DNA from: Tachypleus tridentatus
Lineage: Eukaryota; Arthropoda; Merostomata; Xiphosura; Limulidae
Direction: 5' to 3'
DNA: 64,000 bases
Assembly (NCBI RefSeq): GCF_004210375.1
Contig: NC_134833.1
Location: 22,065,396 to 22,129,395 of the forward strand
A program made the position numbers and the translations under genes. Of the stretch, positions 50,664-63,200 are shown piece by piece. The notes beneath the pieces were generated by a model that saw only the letters and a list, made by a program, of their open reading frames with translations, had not been told where the DNA came from and did not search any database. Within the stretch, counting starts at the first letter, position 1, and each line of letters starts with the position of its first letter.

Positions 50664-51254
50664 CTCTCTAAGGCTATGTCTGTTGAAATAAATATAATGT
50701 GATGTAGTAGTAATTCATTTTGCAAGTTGGGTAATTAGGTAGTGAGATGATAGTGTAATGTAAGTGAACTCTGATGTTATTAGATCTTTATTTCCAACCC
50801 ATTCTCATCTACTACCCCTCGGTGTGGATTCCTGTACGTGGTGAGGGGACTTCCCATGGAAGGTTCTGTTCTGTCTGGTTACCTTCTCTGGGATCTGAAC
50901 ATCCACCCACGTGTTTGCTGTGTATGGTGACCCGTGAAGGGGAGGAGAGGATCCTGGTGGTTGAGGGTTCCAACCCTAACACACCACTTTGGCCTTGAAT
51001 TCCTGTGGACGGGCGACCTTTGGGTGGCCCCCCTTGGGTCAATCGGCTGGTCCACTTGGGCTAGAGTCAACCAAGTACCAGTGTTGGAAGTTCTCAATGG
51101 GTGTTGTGGACATAGTGCCTGATACTGGTGTTTGGGTATAGTGCTCAAAAACCCTGGCGTTGCTGCATTGTCCTTGCATGACATTGTAGTGCATCCCCTC
51201 GTAGGGCTCCATGGTGGGTGGAATCAGTGGGTACCGAAATTTTTTTTTCCTATG

Positions 51255-52407
51255 GATGCTCCTTCAAAAAATTTAAATAAAATAGTGAAAAAGCAGTCAA
51301 AAAGTAAGCGACCATGTCTTGAAGACTCTGAGCAGCAATCTTCAACATCTGTAACACATGTACCTCATTTTCTTATATTACATTCTCTTTCAGAAAAACC
51401 TTTAGGGCAATTGTCCCCCTTTTTTATTCAGAAGGGACTAGAGGGTCTTGCTGGCTCTTCAAAGTCAGTAAAGAAGCTTTGATCTGGAGACATGTTAGTT
51501 GAAACATCCACAACCCACCACAGTGAACTCTCCTCTTGAATTCAACAGCAATTGGGGATATACCTATTGAGGTTACCCCTCATGCTACCTTGAATTCATC
51601 ATGAGGAGTTATTGTTGAGAGGGATTTGAAGAATGTTCCCGAGTCAGGGATTCTCGCTGGTCTCTCCACTCAAGGAGTTTCTGCAGTGAAGCGCATCTCC
51701 ACTCGCAAAGATGGAGTTACACTGCCAACAAATACCCTCGTTTTGACATTTACTTCATCACGTGCACCTGCCACCATCAAGGCAGGTTATCTAATTTGCA
51801 GGGTACGGCCATACATTCCAAACCCTCTCCGATGTTTTCAATGTTAGAGGTTCAGCCACTCAAAGACATCATATCATGGTTCCCTGACGTGCTCGTTGCG
51901 GTGGCAAGGACCACGATGCCTACAAATGTGACATGGACCCACATTGCATCATCTGCAATGGTTCTCACCCTTCCTACTTTCGTTCTTGCCCAAAATGGTT
52001 GGAGGAAAAAGAGGTGCAGCATTTGAAAATGACTCATAACATTAGTTATCCTGAGGCTCGAAAATTGCTGCCCACAACTCCATCTCGGACATATGCTGCT
52101 GCACTTCGTTCCACAACTACAGTGGGAGTGCAGACAGATCTCTCTGTGCCTCCAAGAGAATCGTTTTTAAAACAAATGAAAAGCTTTTTTGACCTCCATG
52201 GTTAAAAAGGTTGATGAATCGACTTCCACACCCATCTCTGTTCCTCCCATAAATTCCAACAAACCTCAAGATCCACATCCTTCAGTTTCAAATACAGGCA
52301 TTTCTTCTGATACATCTTTTTCTCCCACCCCAAGAGGCAAAACAATCATTCGTTCACGTCCTCAGTCACTGGAATCCTCTTCCAATAACAAAGACCTGCC
52401 CAATTGA
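51255..52407 (+). pseudogene. LINE copy 3 ORF1 (gag-like) remnant
   Basis: The likely start is MDAPSKNLNKIVKKQSKSKR. Frame breaks follow at 51481 (TGA) and around 51845. Zinc knuckles CSRCGGKDHDAYKC and CIICNGSHPSYFRSC are seen across frames at 51880-51985. A conserved tail then follows with ISYPEARKLL, RTYAAALRS and VGVQTDL. ORF1 proteins of this type bind the element's RNA. The breaks make this copy non-functional. Confidence 0.75.
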
Positions 52408-52524
52408 CCCACGGCAGGATCCATGGAGGTTGATAGACCTCCTCCGACTAGGGACAGTAAGGAAAAAAAGACGTGGTCGTAAACAGAAGGGTTCTCCAGC
52501 CAATTCGCCTACCTGTCATTAAAT

Positions 52525-53182
52525 ATGGCCACCTTGATACAATAGAACTGTCGAGGTTTACGTTCTAATCTGGATGATATCAAAACACTGATTGCTTCCT
52601 ACCATCCTGTATGTCTTTCCATACAAGAAACATTTCTAAAATCTACTGATACAGTCATCATTCGACAGCTTTCTCTGTACAGAAATGACAGGCTGTGTGA
52701 TGGACGAATACTTGGAGGGGTGGCACTATTGGTTGATCAGCATGTGCCCACCCTGTCTTTGTCACTCAACACACCCCTGCAGGCGGTAGCCATCCGTGTT
52801 TCCTTGGGTCATACCATCACTGTTTGTTCTCTCTACCTGTCCCCTGGAGAGACATGATCAATCAGACCTTGATGCTGTTGTTGAACAGTTGCCGTCTCCC
52901 TTTCTACTCCTGGGGGACTTAAATGGACATCATCCCCTCTGAGGAAATGCTGTTATTGATGGGAGGGGTTGCTCTGTAGAGCGTATGCTCTCTGATCACA
53001 ATCTTTCTCTTTTCAATACTGGTTCTTCCACTTACTTTCATGCACCTAGTCAGTTCTTTACTGCTATTGATTTCTCAGTTTGCTCCCCTTCATTATTCTC
53101 CCATTTTTCATGGAGGGTTGACAATAATCCACTAGGCAGTGATTATTTTCCTATACTTTTGAGAGAGACTGGTCGTGGTTGA
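52525..53182 (+). pseudogene. LINE copy 3 endonuclease remnant
   Basis: Shows NCRGLRSNLDDIKTLIASYH, CLSIQETFL and GGVALLVDQHVPT. After a frame break near 52855 comes FLLLGDLNGHHPL, and then ERMLSDHNLSLF and GSDYFPILL. These are the E, D-x-N and S-D-H/Y blocks of AP-type LINE endonucleases, which nick target DNA. Stops and frameshifts break the frame. Confidence 0.75.
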
Positions 53183-53972
53183 TGCCACCCTACCCGCGTG
53201 GCCCAGTGAAAGCTGGATCAGGCAGACTGGTCCACTTTCACTGCTCTCGCAGAACTTGATCCTGCCATCGTGAATCAGCCATCAATAGATGACTGTGTGG
53301 CAGTGGTAACTGGCTGTATTATACAAGCAGCTGCTCAGTGTATTCCTAAAACCTCGACACGTTTTCCACAATATCCTCGTCCGTGGTGGAATCCTGCTTG
53401 CCACTTAGCACAGAAGGCTCAAACACGGGCTTGGGATACTTTTCGTAGATATCCCACACTTTCGAACCGCATCGCTTTCCAATGGGCCCGTGCACATGGT
53501 AGGTGGGTAAGACGTCAAAGCCAGAAGGAATCTTGGATTAAGTTCACAACTAGTATATCTTCTACCATCAGTTCCAAGGTCATATGGGACAGGATTCGAA
53601 AGGTCAGTGGACACTACAATTCTGTCCCCCTCTCGATCTTACTCTCTGATGGTCAGGAGGTGGCTGATGTCCGGAGCATCGCTGATACTCTAGGTGAAAG
53701 CTTTTGCCGGGTATCTAGCACTTCTGCTTGTTTCTCCACCTTCTTGGCCATCAAGACTCGGGCAGAGTGTTCACCTCTTTCCTTTCAAACTGACTGTTTC
53801 TTTGACTATAATTGTCCCTTTACACTGGTGGAACTCAAAATGGCCCTTCATCAGTCTGGCAGTACATCTGTTGGACCTGATGATGTACACTATGACATGC
53901 TGCACCATCTATCTCCTGCTTCTCTTGATGTCCTTCTAATTATCTTTAACTGGATCTGGCAGGAGAATGTTT
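53183..53972 (+). pseudogene. LINE copy 3 reverse transcriptase, N-terminal half
   Basis: A long open stretch (268 codons from 53270) holds the pre-RT linker and RT blocks 0-2, including VRRQSQKESWIKFTTSISST, the TLVELKMALHQSGSTSVGPD block with D-D-V-H-Y, and IFNWIWQEN. The frame then jumps into RNase H sequence, so the palm domain with the YVDD box is absent. Confidence 0.8.
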
Positions 53973-54360
53973 CAAACATCTTTCAAACAATCATTCTGTT
54001 CCCATTTATACAGATGGTTCCAAATCAGGTAATTCTGTGGGCTCTGCTATGGTTTGCTGCAGTTTGGTGTTTGTGAGCAGAATCCCCTCTACAGCTTCTG
54101 TGTTTACTGCTGAACTGTATGCCATATCTCTTGCCCTGGATCATATTGAAGCTGAGCAGTACTCCAACTGCACTATTTATACTGACTTGCTTAGTTCTAT
54201 ACTGGCCCTGGAATCGCTTCACGTTGGCTCACACCCTGTTCTCACTGATATTCAAAACCGACTAGCCCATTTCTCATTAACTGCTACTTCTATCCAGTTT
54301 TTCTGGATACCAGGCCATGTTGGTATTTGTGGGAACAAGCTTGCAGGACACGGCAACTAA
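53973..54360 (+). pseudogene. LINE copy 3 RNase H domain
   Basis: PFIQMV/PIYTDGSKSG-type sequence at the junction is followed by SRIPSTASVFTAELYAISLA, CTIYTDLLSSILAL and FFWIPGHVGICGNKLA. These give the D-E-D-H catalytic order of RNase H (the D of YTDGS, the E of TAELY, the D of IYTD, then GHVGI). It is open from 54037 to 54357. Confidence 0.8.
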
Positions 54361-54795
54361 ACCTATCTGCTCCGGCACTATTACCACTGTGCCTATTCCG
54401 TACATGGACTATGGTCTTGTATTCAAGGCTCGGCTCCGTGCCAGCTAGCAGTCCACTTGGAGTGAGCAATGTGACAACAAGCTTTTTCAAATAAAACCCT
54501 CTATTGGACTTTGGCCATCTAGCTTCCGTAAAGATCGGAAAGAGGAAGTTGTTCTAACTAGACTACTCGTTGGTCACAGTTTTTAACTCATCGTTTTCTC
54601 TTACCTGGAACTGATGCACCAATGTGTAGTTTGTGTAACACTCAAATCACTGTAAGCCACATTTTACTTTCTTGCCATCGTTACGACTCTCAACAACGGC
54701 ACTATTTTAAACATGTTTTTTCCCAGGGTTTATCTGTAACATTGGACAGTGTTATTGGTGATGGTGACACTGTCCACCTTGATAAAGTTTTTTAA
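54361..54795 (+). pseudogene. LINE copy 3 C-terminal zinc segment
   Basis: Frame-broken sequence related to MCSLCNTQ...SHILLSCHRYDSQ, a C-x2-C...H-x4-C pattern found after RNase H in I-type elements. It ends near VFF-stop at 54795. Confidence 0.6.
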
Positions 54796-54936
54796 TGACC
54801 ATTAATCTTTTTAATCTCATTTAAGTGTTGGATATTTATTCATTACACCTTTTTAATTGTGGTTCCCTTTTCACAATTTCATTCTCTCTAGTTCAATTTG
54901 ACATTGAAAAATGGCCAGAACATTAAATAGCACGAC

Positions 54937-55500
54937 ACCAGGACTGGAAAGGCCAACTTCAGGTGACTAACGCTGCTGTTTGAACTACCCGTTAGTCGTC
55001 TTGCCGAGTTGTTATTCCAATTTTGCTGCATGTCTTTTAAACTTTTTATTACTTTACCCTTTGGTACTGGTCATAATGACACATAACCCGGAACCAGGAC
55101 TGGTAAGACCAACTTCAGGTGACTGACGCTGCTTCTAGTACTTGCCTGTTAGTCTTCCTGGTGGGCTATGATCATTACCATTCTGCTAAAGAAGTTCTTT
55201 ACAACTTTATAGATTGGATGTCAACATCGGTTTTATGAAATTTTCTATTTTTAATTGCTGTTTTGTTTTTACCTTCGTTTACTTTTACAAATTTTACTAC
55301 ATTTACTTTACTTTTACCTTTTTACTGTACATTTAGCTACTCATTATTACGATTTTGCTGTATGTCTTTTAAAACTTCTATTATTTTACATTTTGATAAT
55401 AGCTGCTATGACACATAACCCAGAACCAGGACTAGAAAGGCTTCATGTGACTGACGGTGGTTCTTGAACTTACCTGTTAGTCTTCCTGGTGGTTTATGAT
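54937..55500 (+). repeat. Tandem monomers in LINE 3' UTR
   Basis: Three copies of a block start accaggactggaaaggccaa, continue with cttcaggtgactgacgctg, and end with ctgttagtcttcctgg. They begin near 54938, 55092 and 55424. Copies 1 and 2 each have two such monomers (5271-5500 and 27080-27330). Monomer number varies between copies. Confidence 0.75.
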
Positions 55501-55738
55501 CATTACCTTTTTGCTAGAGTAAATATCTTACAACTTCTCTTACTCTGCTTTCTCTCTTAACATTGTAAACTAGGTGTCAACATTGGTTTTATGCTTTTTT
55601 GTTTTCAATGATGTTTTGTTTTACCTTCATTTCCTTTTATGTATTTTACTACATTTAATTTACTTTTACCTTTTTACCGGAAGTTTGGCGTAGATAGCCT
55701 AGCTGCTTTGGGCCATAAAACACTAAATCAATCAATCT

Positions 55739-56477
55739 AATCTACTAATATTATATTGCTATTCAAAATAATGTTTTATAGTGGTGTTCTTCAAAGTTTA
55801 GAATGCTACAATTTGGGGTTCCACACTTGTTGTAGATATAATGTAGGCAGCCCATTTTGTAGTTTTCCACTGAGATTAACATTCTCCAATCTTAAAACGA
55901 TTATTTAATTACATTTCTTAAGGGCAAACACAAATTCATTTTTTAAAAGATGAATTAGAAAAGTAAAATTGTTATTGATAAATAAGGTTGGTGAAAAATT
56001 TTCTTTAACCAAATGTGTCCAGGATCAACCTATTATACCAAACCTATTTTGAAGAAGTAATGTTGATTTAGTTCCAAAATTTACCATGTTGTCATCCAAA
56101 ATGCAGCAAGCTTTTGGTAAAGTTTACAGAAAGTAAAATGTTTAGGTGTTTGTGCTCAAGTTTTGTAGGCCTGTGGACTAACATCACTTTTACTCGGACT
56201 GATTAGTCAGAGTGCAAGATAATGTTCATGTGAAGAACAGAAATTCTTTTGTCCATTGTACAGTTTGGGTACTGCATTTGCAGAACCTCCGGTCCGTGTA
56301 TCCACAGCATTCCCACATGTCCCTCTATATTATATTTGATATCCAATATCCTCTGCTGTGTACTGTTACTAAATTATCATTGTAAAGTAAAACTGATTGT
56401 TGATAATAAAAATGTATTATGTTGAACATTATTCTTTGAAATGAGGTGGCATGCGATCTTTGATCTCCACCTATGCA
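55739..56477. other. Intergenic, no gene seen
   Basis: AT-rich DNA between LINE copy 3 and the first SINE of the right-hand cluster. Confidence 0.5.
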
Positions 56478-56755
56478 AGGCCTGGCATGGCCAGGTGGGT
56501 TAAGACGTTTGAGTCGTAATCTGAGGGTTGCGGGTTCAAATTCCCGTTGCATCAAACATGCTCGCACTTTCAGCAGTAGGGACATTATAATGTGACAGTC
56601 AATCCCACTATTCGTTGGTAAAAGAGTAGCCCAAGAGCTGGCAGTGGGTGGTGATGGCTAGCTGTCTTCTCTGTAGTCTTACAATGCTAAATTAGGGACG
56701 GCTAGCGCAGATAGCCCTCGTGTAGCTTTGCACGAAAATTCAAAAACAAGCAAAC
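56478..56755 (+). mobile_element. SINE (tRNA-Thr family), full length
   Basis: Starts ggcctggcatggccaggtgg, box B gcgggttcaaattcccg, body intact, tail aaattcaaaaacaagcaaac. It is one of the more intact copies. Confidence 0.92.
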
Positions 56756-57164
56756 AATCCACCTATGCACACTGAATTAATTCATACGATTCAAATTAGC
56801 AATAGAGATTGCTACTGTACACAGAGGGCAGATGTGATTGTGCAAATACAAACTTTGGATATGTTAACAGTTGAAATCTTATGCAGATTTCTTCACAAAT
56901 ATTGCATTTTATTTTTATTTCTTCAGTCGTTTTCATAAATGATGAGTGGTATTTTCCAAGAGTTTGTAAACTAGATTGAAAGGAAATGGAAGAACAGAAT
57001 ACTACAAAAAAAAAACAAAACCAACGACAACAAACGAATTTATATTAACACTAAATATATACGTTGTGTATTAATAAATGAGCATAGCAACAGTAACACA
57101 ATAAACCGGAAAATATACGTGTTTATATAATAACTCAAAACAAAAAGGAACCTTAAACCCCACG

Positions 57165-57215
57165 TCAATATTTAAGAAGTTTCTTTTGTACTTTCCAGGT
57201 TGCATCTGTGAAAAC
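57165..57215 (-). CDS. IBD-like gene, exon e with stop
   Basis: The exon is 51 nt with acceptor ttgcag, phase 0. It encodes VFTDATWKVQKKLLKY and a TGA stop at 57165-57167. AATAAA signals on the minus strand lie about 250 nt beyond the stop, around 56908-56920. Confidence 0.65.
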   Translation of the reverse strand, partial: VFTDATWKVQKKLLKY

Positions 57216-60200
57216 CTGCAAAAATAATAAAAGATGTTTTAAATTCTTACATTCAAGTAAACAAAGAAATTCAGAAGGACTTCGGGTAATCAGACACGAG
57301 ACCACAGAATCTTTATCCACAAGAAAATATTATACGTAACCAGTTGATATAAATTTACTTACTCCATTAGCAACAAGAACAGATACTAGTTTAGGTTAAA
57401 TACTACAACGTTTTAACATTTAAATTGTTTACATTTTACACGTGCGTTAAAGATTTCACAATAAAGTAAACGAGTACACGTTACCCTAATAATAACTGAT
57501 TTGATATAATTCGAGATACAATGTATATATTTTTTTCTGAAATCAATAGATGTCGCGATTTAACTATCCACAAGAATGCTGGTAATGACACGGGTCTGTC
57601 TTCGCTCTTTTAATTCTGTTTCATTTTTTATACATTCTTGGGGTCTGAGGTTTAAATTTCTCCAGACATAGTTTTTCTCATTCAGGGTCTACTTTAAAGG
57701 GAATAAGTCTGCACTAGCGGTTTTGTAACTTTCGTTATGTTTTGTGATTTTGATTATAAATAATCGTGAAACAGATCTGCAGAACTGGAAACCGTTAGAA
57801 CTGGTACAGAAGGTGCAACTTGTTAGGGCGCTCGACTCGCAATCTGCGGGGCGCAAGTTCGAATACCCCTTCCACCAAACATTCGTTACAATGTGAAAGC
57901 CAATCGATTGTTGGTGACGCAGTAGCCCAAAAGTTGGAAGTGGGTGGTGACGGCCAGCACAGATAACCCTCGTGTAGCTTTAGGCGAAATTCACAATAAA
58001 TAAAAAACCATTGGAGCTGTTTGTTTACACACACACACAAATAATCACGCATGCGATCCACAAACACAGTGAGTAGGTCCAACGCCCTTTCACATACTTA
58101 CGCTTTGAAATGTTTCCCCTTCGGGCACTGGAAATAACGCTTCAAACTTTCTCGCACAAAATTTCGCCTCTTCTTGTACTTCAATGGTATCCTGGCACGA
58201 ACAGCACTAGAAATACGTAAATCTGGTGTCAGTTGCAAAGAAATATATATATATATCACTGTTTTGTTACCTGTGAAGACATCAGGTTTTATTTATTTTA
58301 CTATAGTTATACAAGCTACGCCAGCCCAGACGTTGTTCACATTTATTTTAATAAAAACTTCACTTAAATAACCTTCTATTTTATTCATATTTGCTGTTTA
58401 AAATAACTTGTCCTCCGATAACACAGCGATACGGACTTACAACGCTTAAATACGGAGTGTACATAACAGATACGTCATGCGGCTTTGCTCCAATATAAAC
58501 AAATAATTTATTAACGTACTTTCAAAGATACAATACAAGTGTCTCAGAGAAACTATAAATTGTTGTTCGTAGATTGTTTTTCTTTCAATTGTTAATGGTC
58601 ATAGTTGAGATGTTTTTTCACCTAGTCGTTGCGCGAGTCATTGGTTTGGGTAGGCTTCCATGTTACACATATATAATATTTTTGGGTTGGCGACTATAGT
58701 ATGCTTTAAGTAACTTTTATTTCAAGCGACTGTTTCTTAGTCCACGATAAGACTTAAAAGGGGATTGCCACTCAAGCAGTCAGAGATGAACCATTTCTCT
58801 TAATTCATTTTTTGGAGATTAATCACCTCACACCAGCCACTCCTAATTTTGCACAAGGACTGTATATTTACAATCAGAGCAGCAAGAAACTTGATGCAGT
58901 TTCTTATAAGTTTAATCCAATACTTAGAACATAGTAATAGAAATGTAAAAATATAATACCTTGTTGAGAATGTAATTCCTGGTAAAATTATGAGTGAGTT
59001 TCTAAACGTGTGTATTAAAACTGTGTGTGTGTCAATATATACAAAAACGAAATGTACGTTTGTTTGCACCTCAACTCTTCAGAGGCTATTGGCCCAATCT
59101 CAACCAAAATTTGTATGTAAATACAATGAACTATGGGGAATGTCATAAAAGGGCTAAGAACTGAACTTAACTATACTTATATTTTATAAAACCTGTTGGA
59201 TAAGTCATCATCATCATCAGCCACTCAATTTCTGAAAAAACACAGGGCCGCAATCACTGCGGTTTCTGTAACAGGATTTTAAGTGAGTAGGTTGTTAGCC
59301 CACTGCACCTAGCCGTCCCTAATTTAGTAGTGTAAGACCAGAGGGAAGGCAGCTAGTCATCACCACCCACCGCCAACTCTTGGGCTACTCTTTTACCAAT
59401 GAATAGTGGGATTGACCGTAACATTATAACGTCCACACGGCTGGGAGGGCGAGCGCGTTTGGTGCGACCGGGATTCGAACCCACAACCCTCGGATTACGA
59501 GTCGCATGACATAACGCGCTCGGCCATGCCGGGCCTTGTTGGATAAGTACTCGTAGCTTATTGAGTCAACCTCAAACAATCTTGGCAGGTTGACACCTTA
59601 GATGATGGTAAATATTCTAAATGGATTCTAGGTCCAAGTATGGAAGTTGCTAGACTGTTTCTCAAACAATAACGCTTTTCTCATGACCAATAAAATGTAC
59701 AGTGTTCGAGAGTGGATCACCTTAAAATGTGGTCAGACATGGCCAGTTGGTTAAGGCACTCGAGTCGTAATCCAAGGGTTGCGGGTTCAAATCTACCTTG
59801 CATCACACATGCTCGCCCTTTCAGCCGAGTGGGCGTTATAATGTTACGGTCAGTCCCACTATTTGTTGGTAAAAGAGTACCCCAACAGTTGGCGGTGCCT
59901 TACCTCTAGTCTTACACAACTAAAATAGGGACGGCTAGCGCAGATAGCTTTCGTGTAGCTTTGTGCGAAATTCAAAACAAACAAAACCTTAAAATATTTA
60001 TTTGTTGGTTTGAATTTTGCGCAAAGTTACACGAAGGCTATCTGCCCTAGCCGTACCTAATTTAGCAGTGTAAGACTATGGGTGAGGCAGCTAGTCATCA
60101 CCACACACCGCCAACTCTTCGGCTACTCTTTTACCAACGAATATTGGGATTGACCGTCACATTATAAGCCCCATGGCTGAAAGGGCGAGTATGTTTGGTG

Positions 60201-63200
60201 TGACCGGGATTTAAACCCGCGACCCTCGGAGTAGAAGTGCCTTAACCAAGTAGCCATGACGGGCCTTGTTTGTTAGTAGATGGAAAGCAAACTGTACATG
60301 TTGTTTAGGGGAGAAACTTTGTTGTGATTTTAAAGTTTTTATATAAACTTTATTATTTTGAAATATGTGATTGTTGTTAAACTTACATCATGGCCCGGCA
60401 TGGCCTAGCGCGTAAGGCGTGCGACTCGTAATTCGCGGGTTCGCGCCCCCGTCGCGCTAAACATGCTCGCCTTCCCAGCCGTGGGGGTGTATAATGTGAC
60501 GGTCAATCCCACTATTCGTTGGTAAAAGAGTAGCCCAAGAGTTGGCGGTGGGTGGTGATGACTAGCTGCCTTCCCTCTAGTCTTACACTGCTAAATTAGG
60601 GACGGCTAGCACAGATAGCCCTCGAGTAGCTTTGTGCGAAATTCCAAAACAAACAAACAAAAAAACTTACATCATTTTAACTAATGTATATATACTGGTA
60701 CACGTGGACAGTGAAAGTGTGCATCGCGGATTGTCCACGATACCAATACTGTTTTATTGTTATTATTATTTAAAGTTCCCAATAGAAATTAATAGATTTA
60801 TACCTTAAAGAGATCGCTTTGAATTTTCTGTTAAACAGTATCCTAGGTTAAGGTTGGAGTGAACATTTAGTCAAATACATCCATATCATTTGTAACGAGT
60901 AGAATAATATAGAATACAGTGTCAGTTACACGAACTTACCTTGTTAATAACATCTACCAAATGAGGAACATACAGGAGTGCAGAAGGAGTTATATGCATG
61001 GAGACTAATTCCTTCACGTAATCTTTGATCTTTTCTGTGTTTTCAGGCTTAGTTTTGAAACAGAAAACGCGAAAAATATATTAATTTAATAGTTAAGACT
61101 AAATTATTTGGGCAAATGTATTTTATAATTTAGCAGTGTGGTTCTACAAACCACGCAAGATAAAGTACAAAAAATAAACTTTATGATTGTTATCAATATT
61201 TTCTTAAAGTAACACGTCAATATTTACAGAATTTTAATAAAAAAAAAGCAATTCATTTATACAAATAACGGTGGTGTATATTTACCAACACAAAGTTTAA
61301 TATTTGATGCATACCTCCTTTCAATGAATCAGCGATAAGTCTATAATAATTCTAATAACCGCGTTTCGAAACCCGTCGTGGTCGTATCACAGGTAGGCCA
61401 TTGTGTAGCCCTGTACTTACCAACAACAAACGAAAGATCTGCTCCGGTAGCGCAGTGGTACGTCCATTTTACAACAAATAATTTGGAGTGGAGCCAAAAA
61501 CACATAAGAATCATCAAATTTTATATGAAACACAAAGCAACACCATGGGCTATCTGTGTTCTGCCCACTACGAGTATCGATCGATGTATTGTAGCTCCGC
61601 AGACATAACGTTGTGCCCCTGCATCAAATATTTTATACCTAGAAAATAATAAGAAGCACCTTCTGGGGTCTACTGACAGGTTAGATAACGTGGGACTTTT
61701 GTGTTTCAAAACTAGCTCAAGTTTATGGATGTACAGTGACCATCCGGACCTGCGCAGTGTTTTTTTTTTGTAACACATCTCTACCATATACAAGTTCCTA
61801 GTTTATACTGATGACATAACTTTTCAATTAACAGAAATATGGGCACTACAATATCCGACATAAAAGTTCGGTCCCAAAATACAGATGTAACACAATCTGT
61901 TTGTTTCTCTTGATGAATTTCGTACAAAGCTAGTGAATGGCTATCTTAGCAAGCCGGTTATAGTTTTGAGCGTGATAAGATACAAGGAACTCAGCCAATC
62001 AAAATTCGCCCACTAATCTAATGGAACAGAATACTTTGGCTGTTAATGTTTTAACGTATAAATAGCTTCAAAGTGTTTTTCAACATTTTGTATTGTTTTG
62101 TTTGTATGTTTGTTTTAATATCGTGCAAAGCTACACGAGGGCTATCTGCGCTAGCCGTCCCTAATTTAGCAGTGTATAGACTAGAGGGAAGGCAGTTAGT
62201 CATCACCACCCACCGCCAACTCTTGGGCTACTCTTTTACCAACGAATAGTGGGACTGACCGTCACATTATAACGCTCTCATGGCTGAAAGGGCGAGCATG
62301 TTTGGTGTGACGGGGATTCGAACCCGCGACCCTCAGATTACAAGTCGAACTCTTTAATACACCCGTCCATGCTGGGCCCATTATTTTATAATTTCTTCGA
62401 ACGGTAACAAGGCACGAATGATGGAAGTTTAGGTACACAGCCCAATACGTAACACGTATTACGATCACCTTCATATTGCAAAACAAGCTACAATTATTTT
62501 CTATCCCGTGATAATCAGTTAATAATTTACATAATTAATAATTAATCTATATAATAATAAGATAAAATGTGTAATACACTGTACCTGATCTTTGTTAATC
62601 ACTGCTTCGCATATTCCTAAGTCGATTGTACAAAGCTTCTTTGCTAAATATAGCGCTAACGGAGAAAAACAAACACTGATCAAAAACGAACAGTTAATTA
62701 TAACATGAATAAATTATTGACCAATGCACAGCCTAACAGGTGTAGCGCCATCTGTTGATGCGAGTAAATATATTTTAAGAGTGGGACAATTATCTTTTAA
62801 ACTGAAAACACACATTACACATAGATAAAAATTAGTAAATAAATATACACGTGCTTGTCTAAGAAATAAATCTTTGGTCTTTTTCTCAACAGAACAGCTT
62901 AATTTACTCACTTTTAATAGTTTAGTATTTGTATATTACAAGCCCCTCCCCTTAAAAATAAACTTTATAATTATCGTACTTTTAATGTATTACAGAACTG
63001 TAGTTTATACTTCCTAAACTTTTTATCTGAATCCTGTTCTTTTTATATATACTATTTAAAATTAATTAAAATTTAACGTACTCCACTGTAAGTCTCTGCA
63101 CCCACAGAAGATCTGGCCCAGGGAACTTCGTACAACATGAAAATAAGTTATGCCGTCATCTGTACCATAGCATAAAAACTTATATTTTAATTAAAGTATC

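Larger units (their letters stand above)
50815..55738 (+). mobile_element. LINE copy 3 (same family), plus strand, RT half deleted
   Basis: The 5' UTR is 50815-51254. The rest is listed separately. The 3' region 54937-55500 holds three tandem monomers and the end is aacactaaatcaatcaatc. About 1.6 kb of the RT C-terminal half present in copies 1 and 2 is missing at a clean junction near 53972. It sits in the KTI12/IBD-gene intergenic space. Confidence 0.88.

Noticed and set aside
56478-56560. Functional tRNA-Thr genes at the SINE heads
   Set aside because: All heads continue into the shared SINE body, lack a clean acceptor stem and 3' end, and are decayed in box A or B.
57795-58082. 95-codon minus-strand frame between IBD exons d and e
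   Set aside because: It runs antisense through a SINE and a CA repeat and has no splice or homology support.
58102-58191. Alternative, very basic reading frame of IBD exon d
   Set aside because: It reads as a run of K and R without stops, but its phase does not fit the flanking exons and the acidic frame matches the domain.
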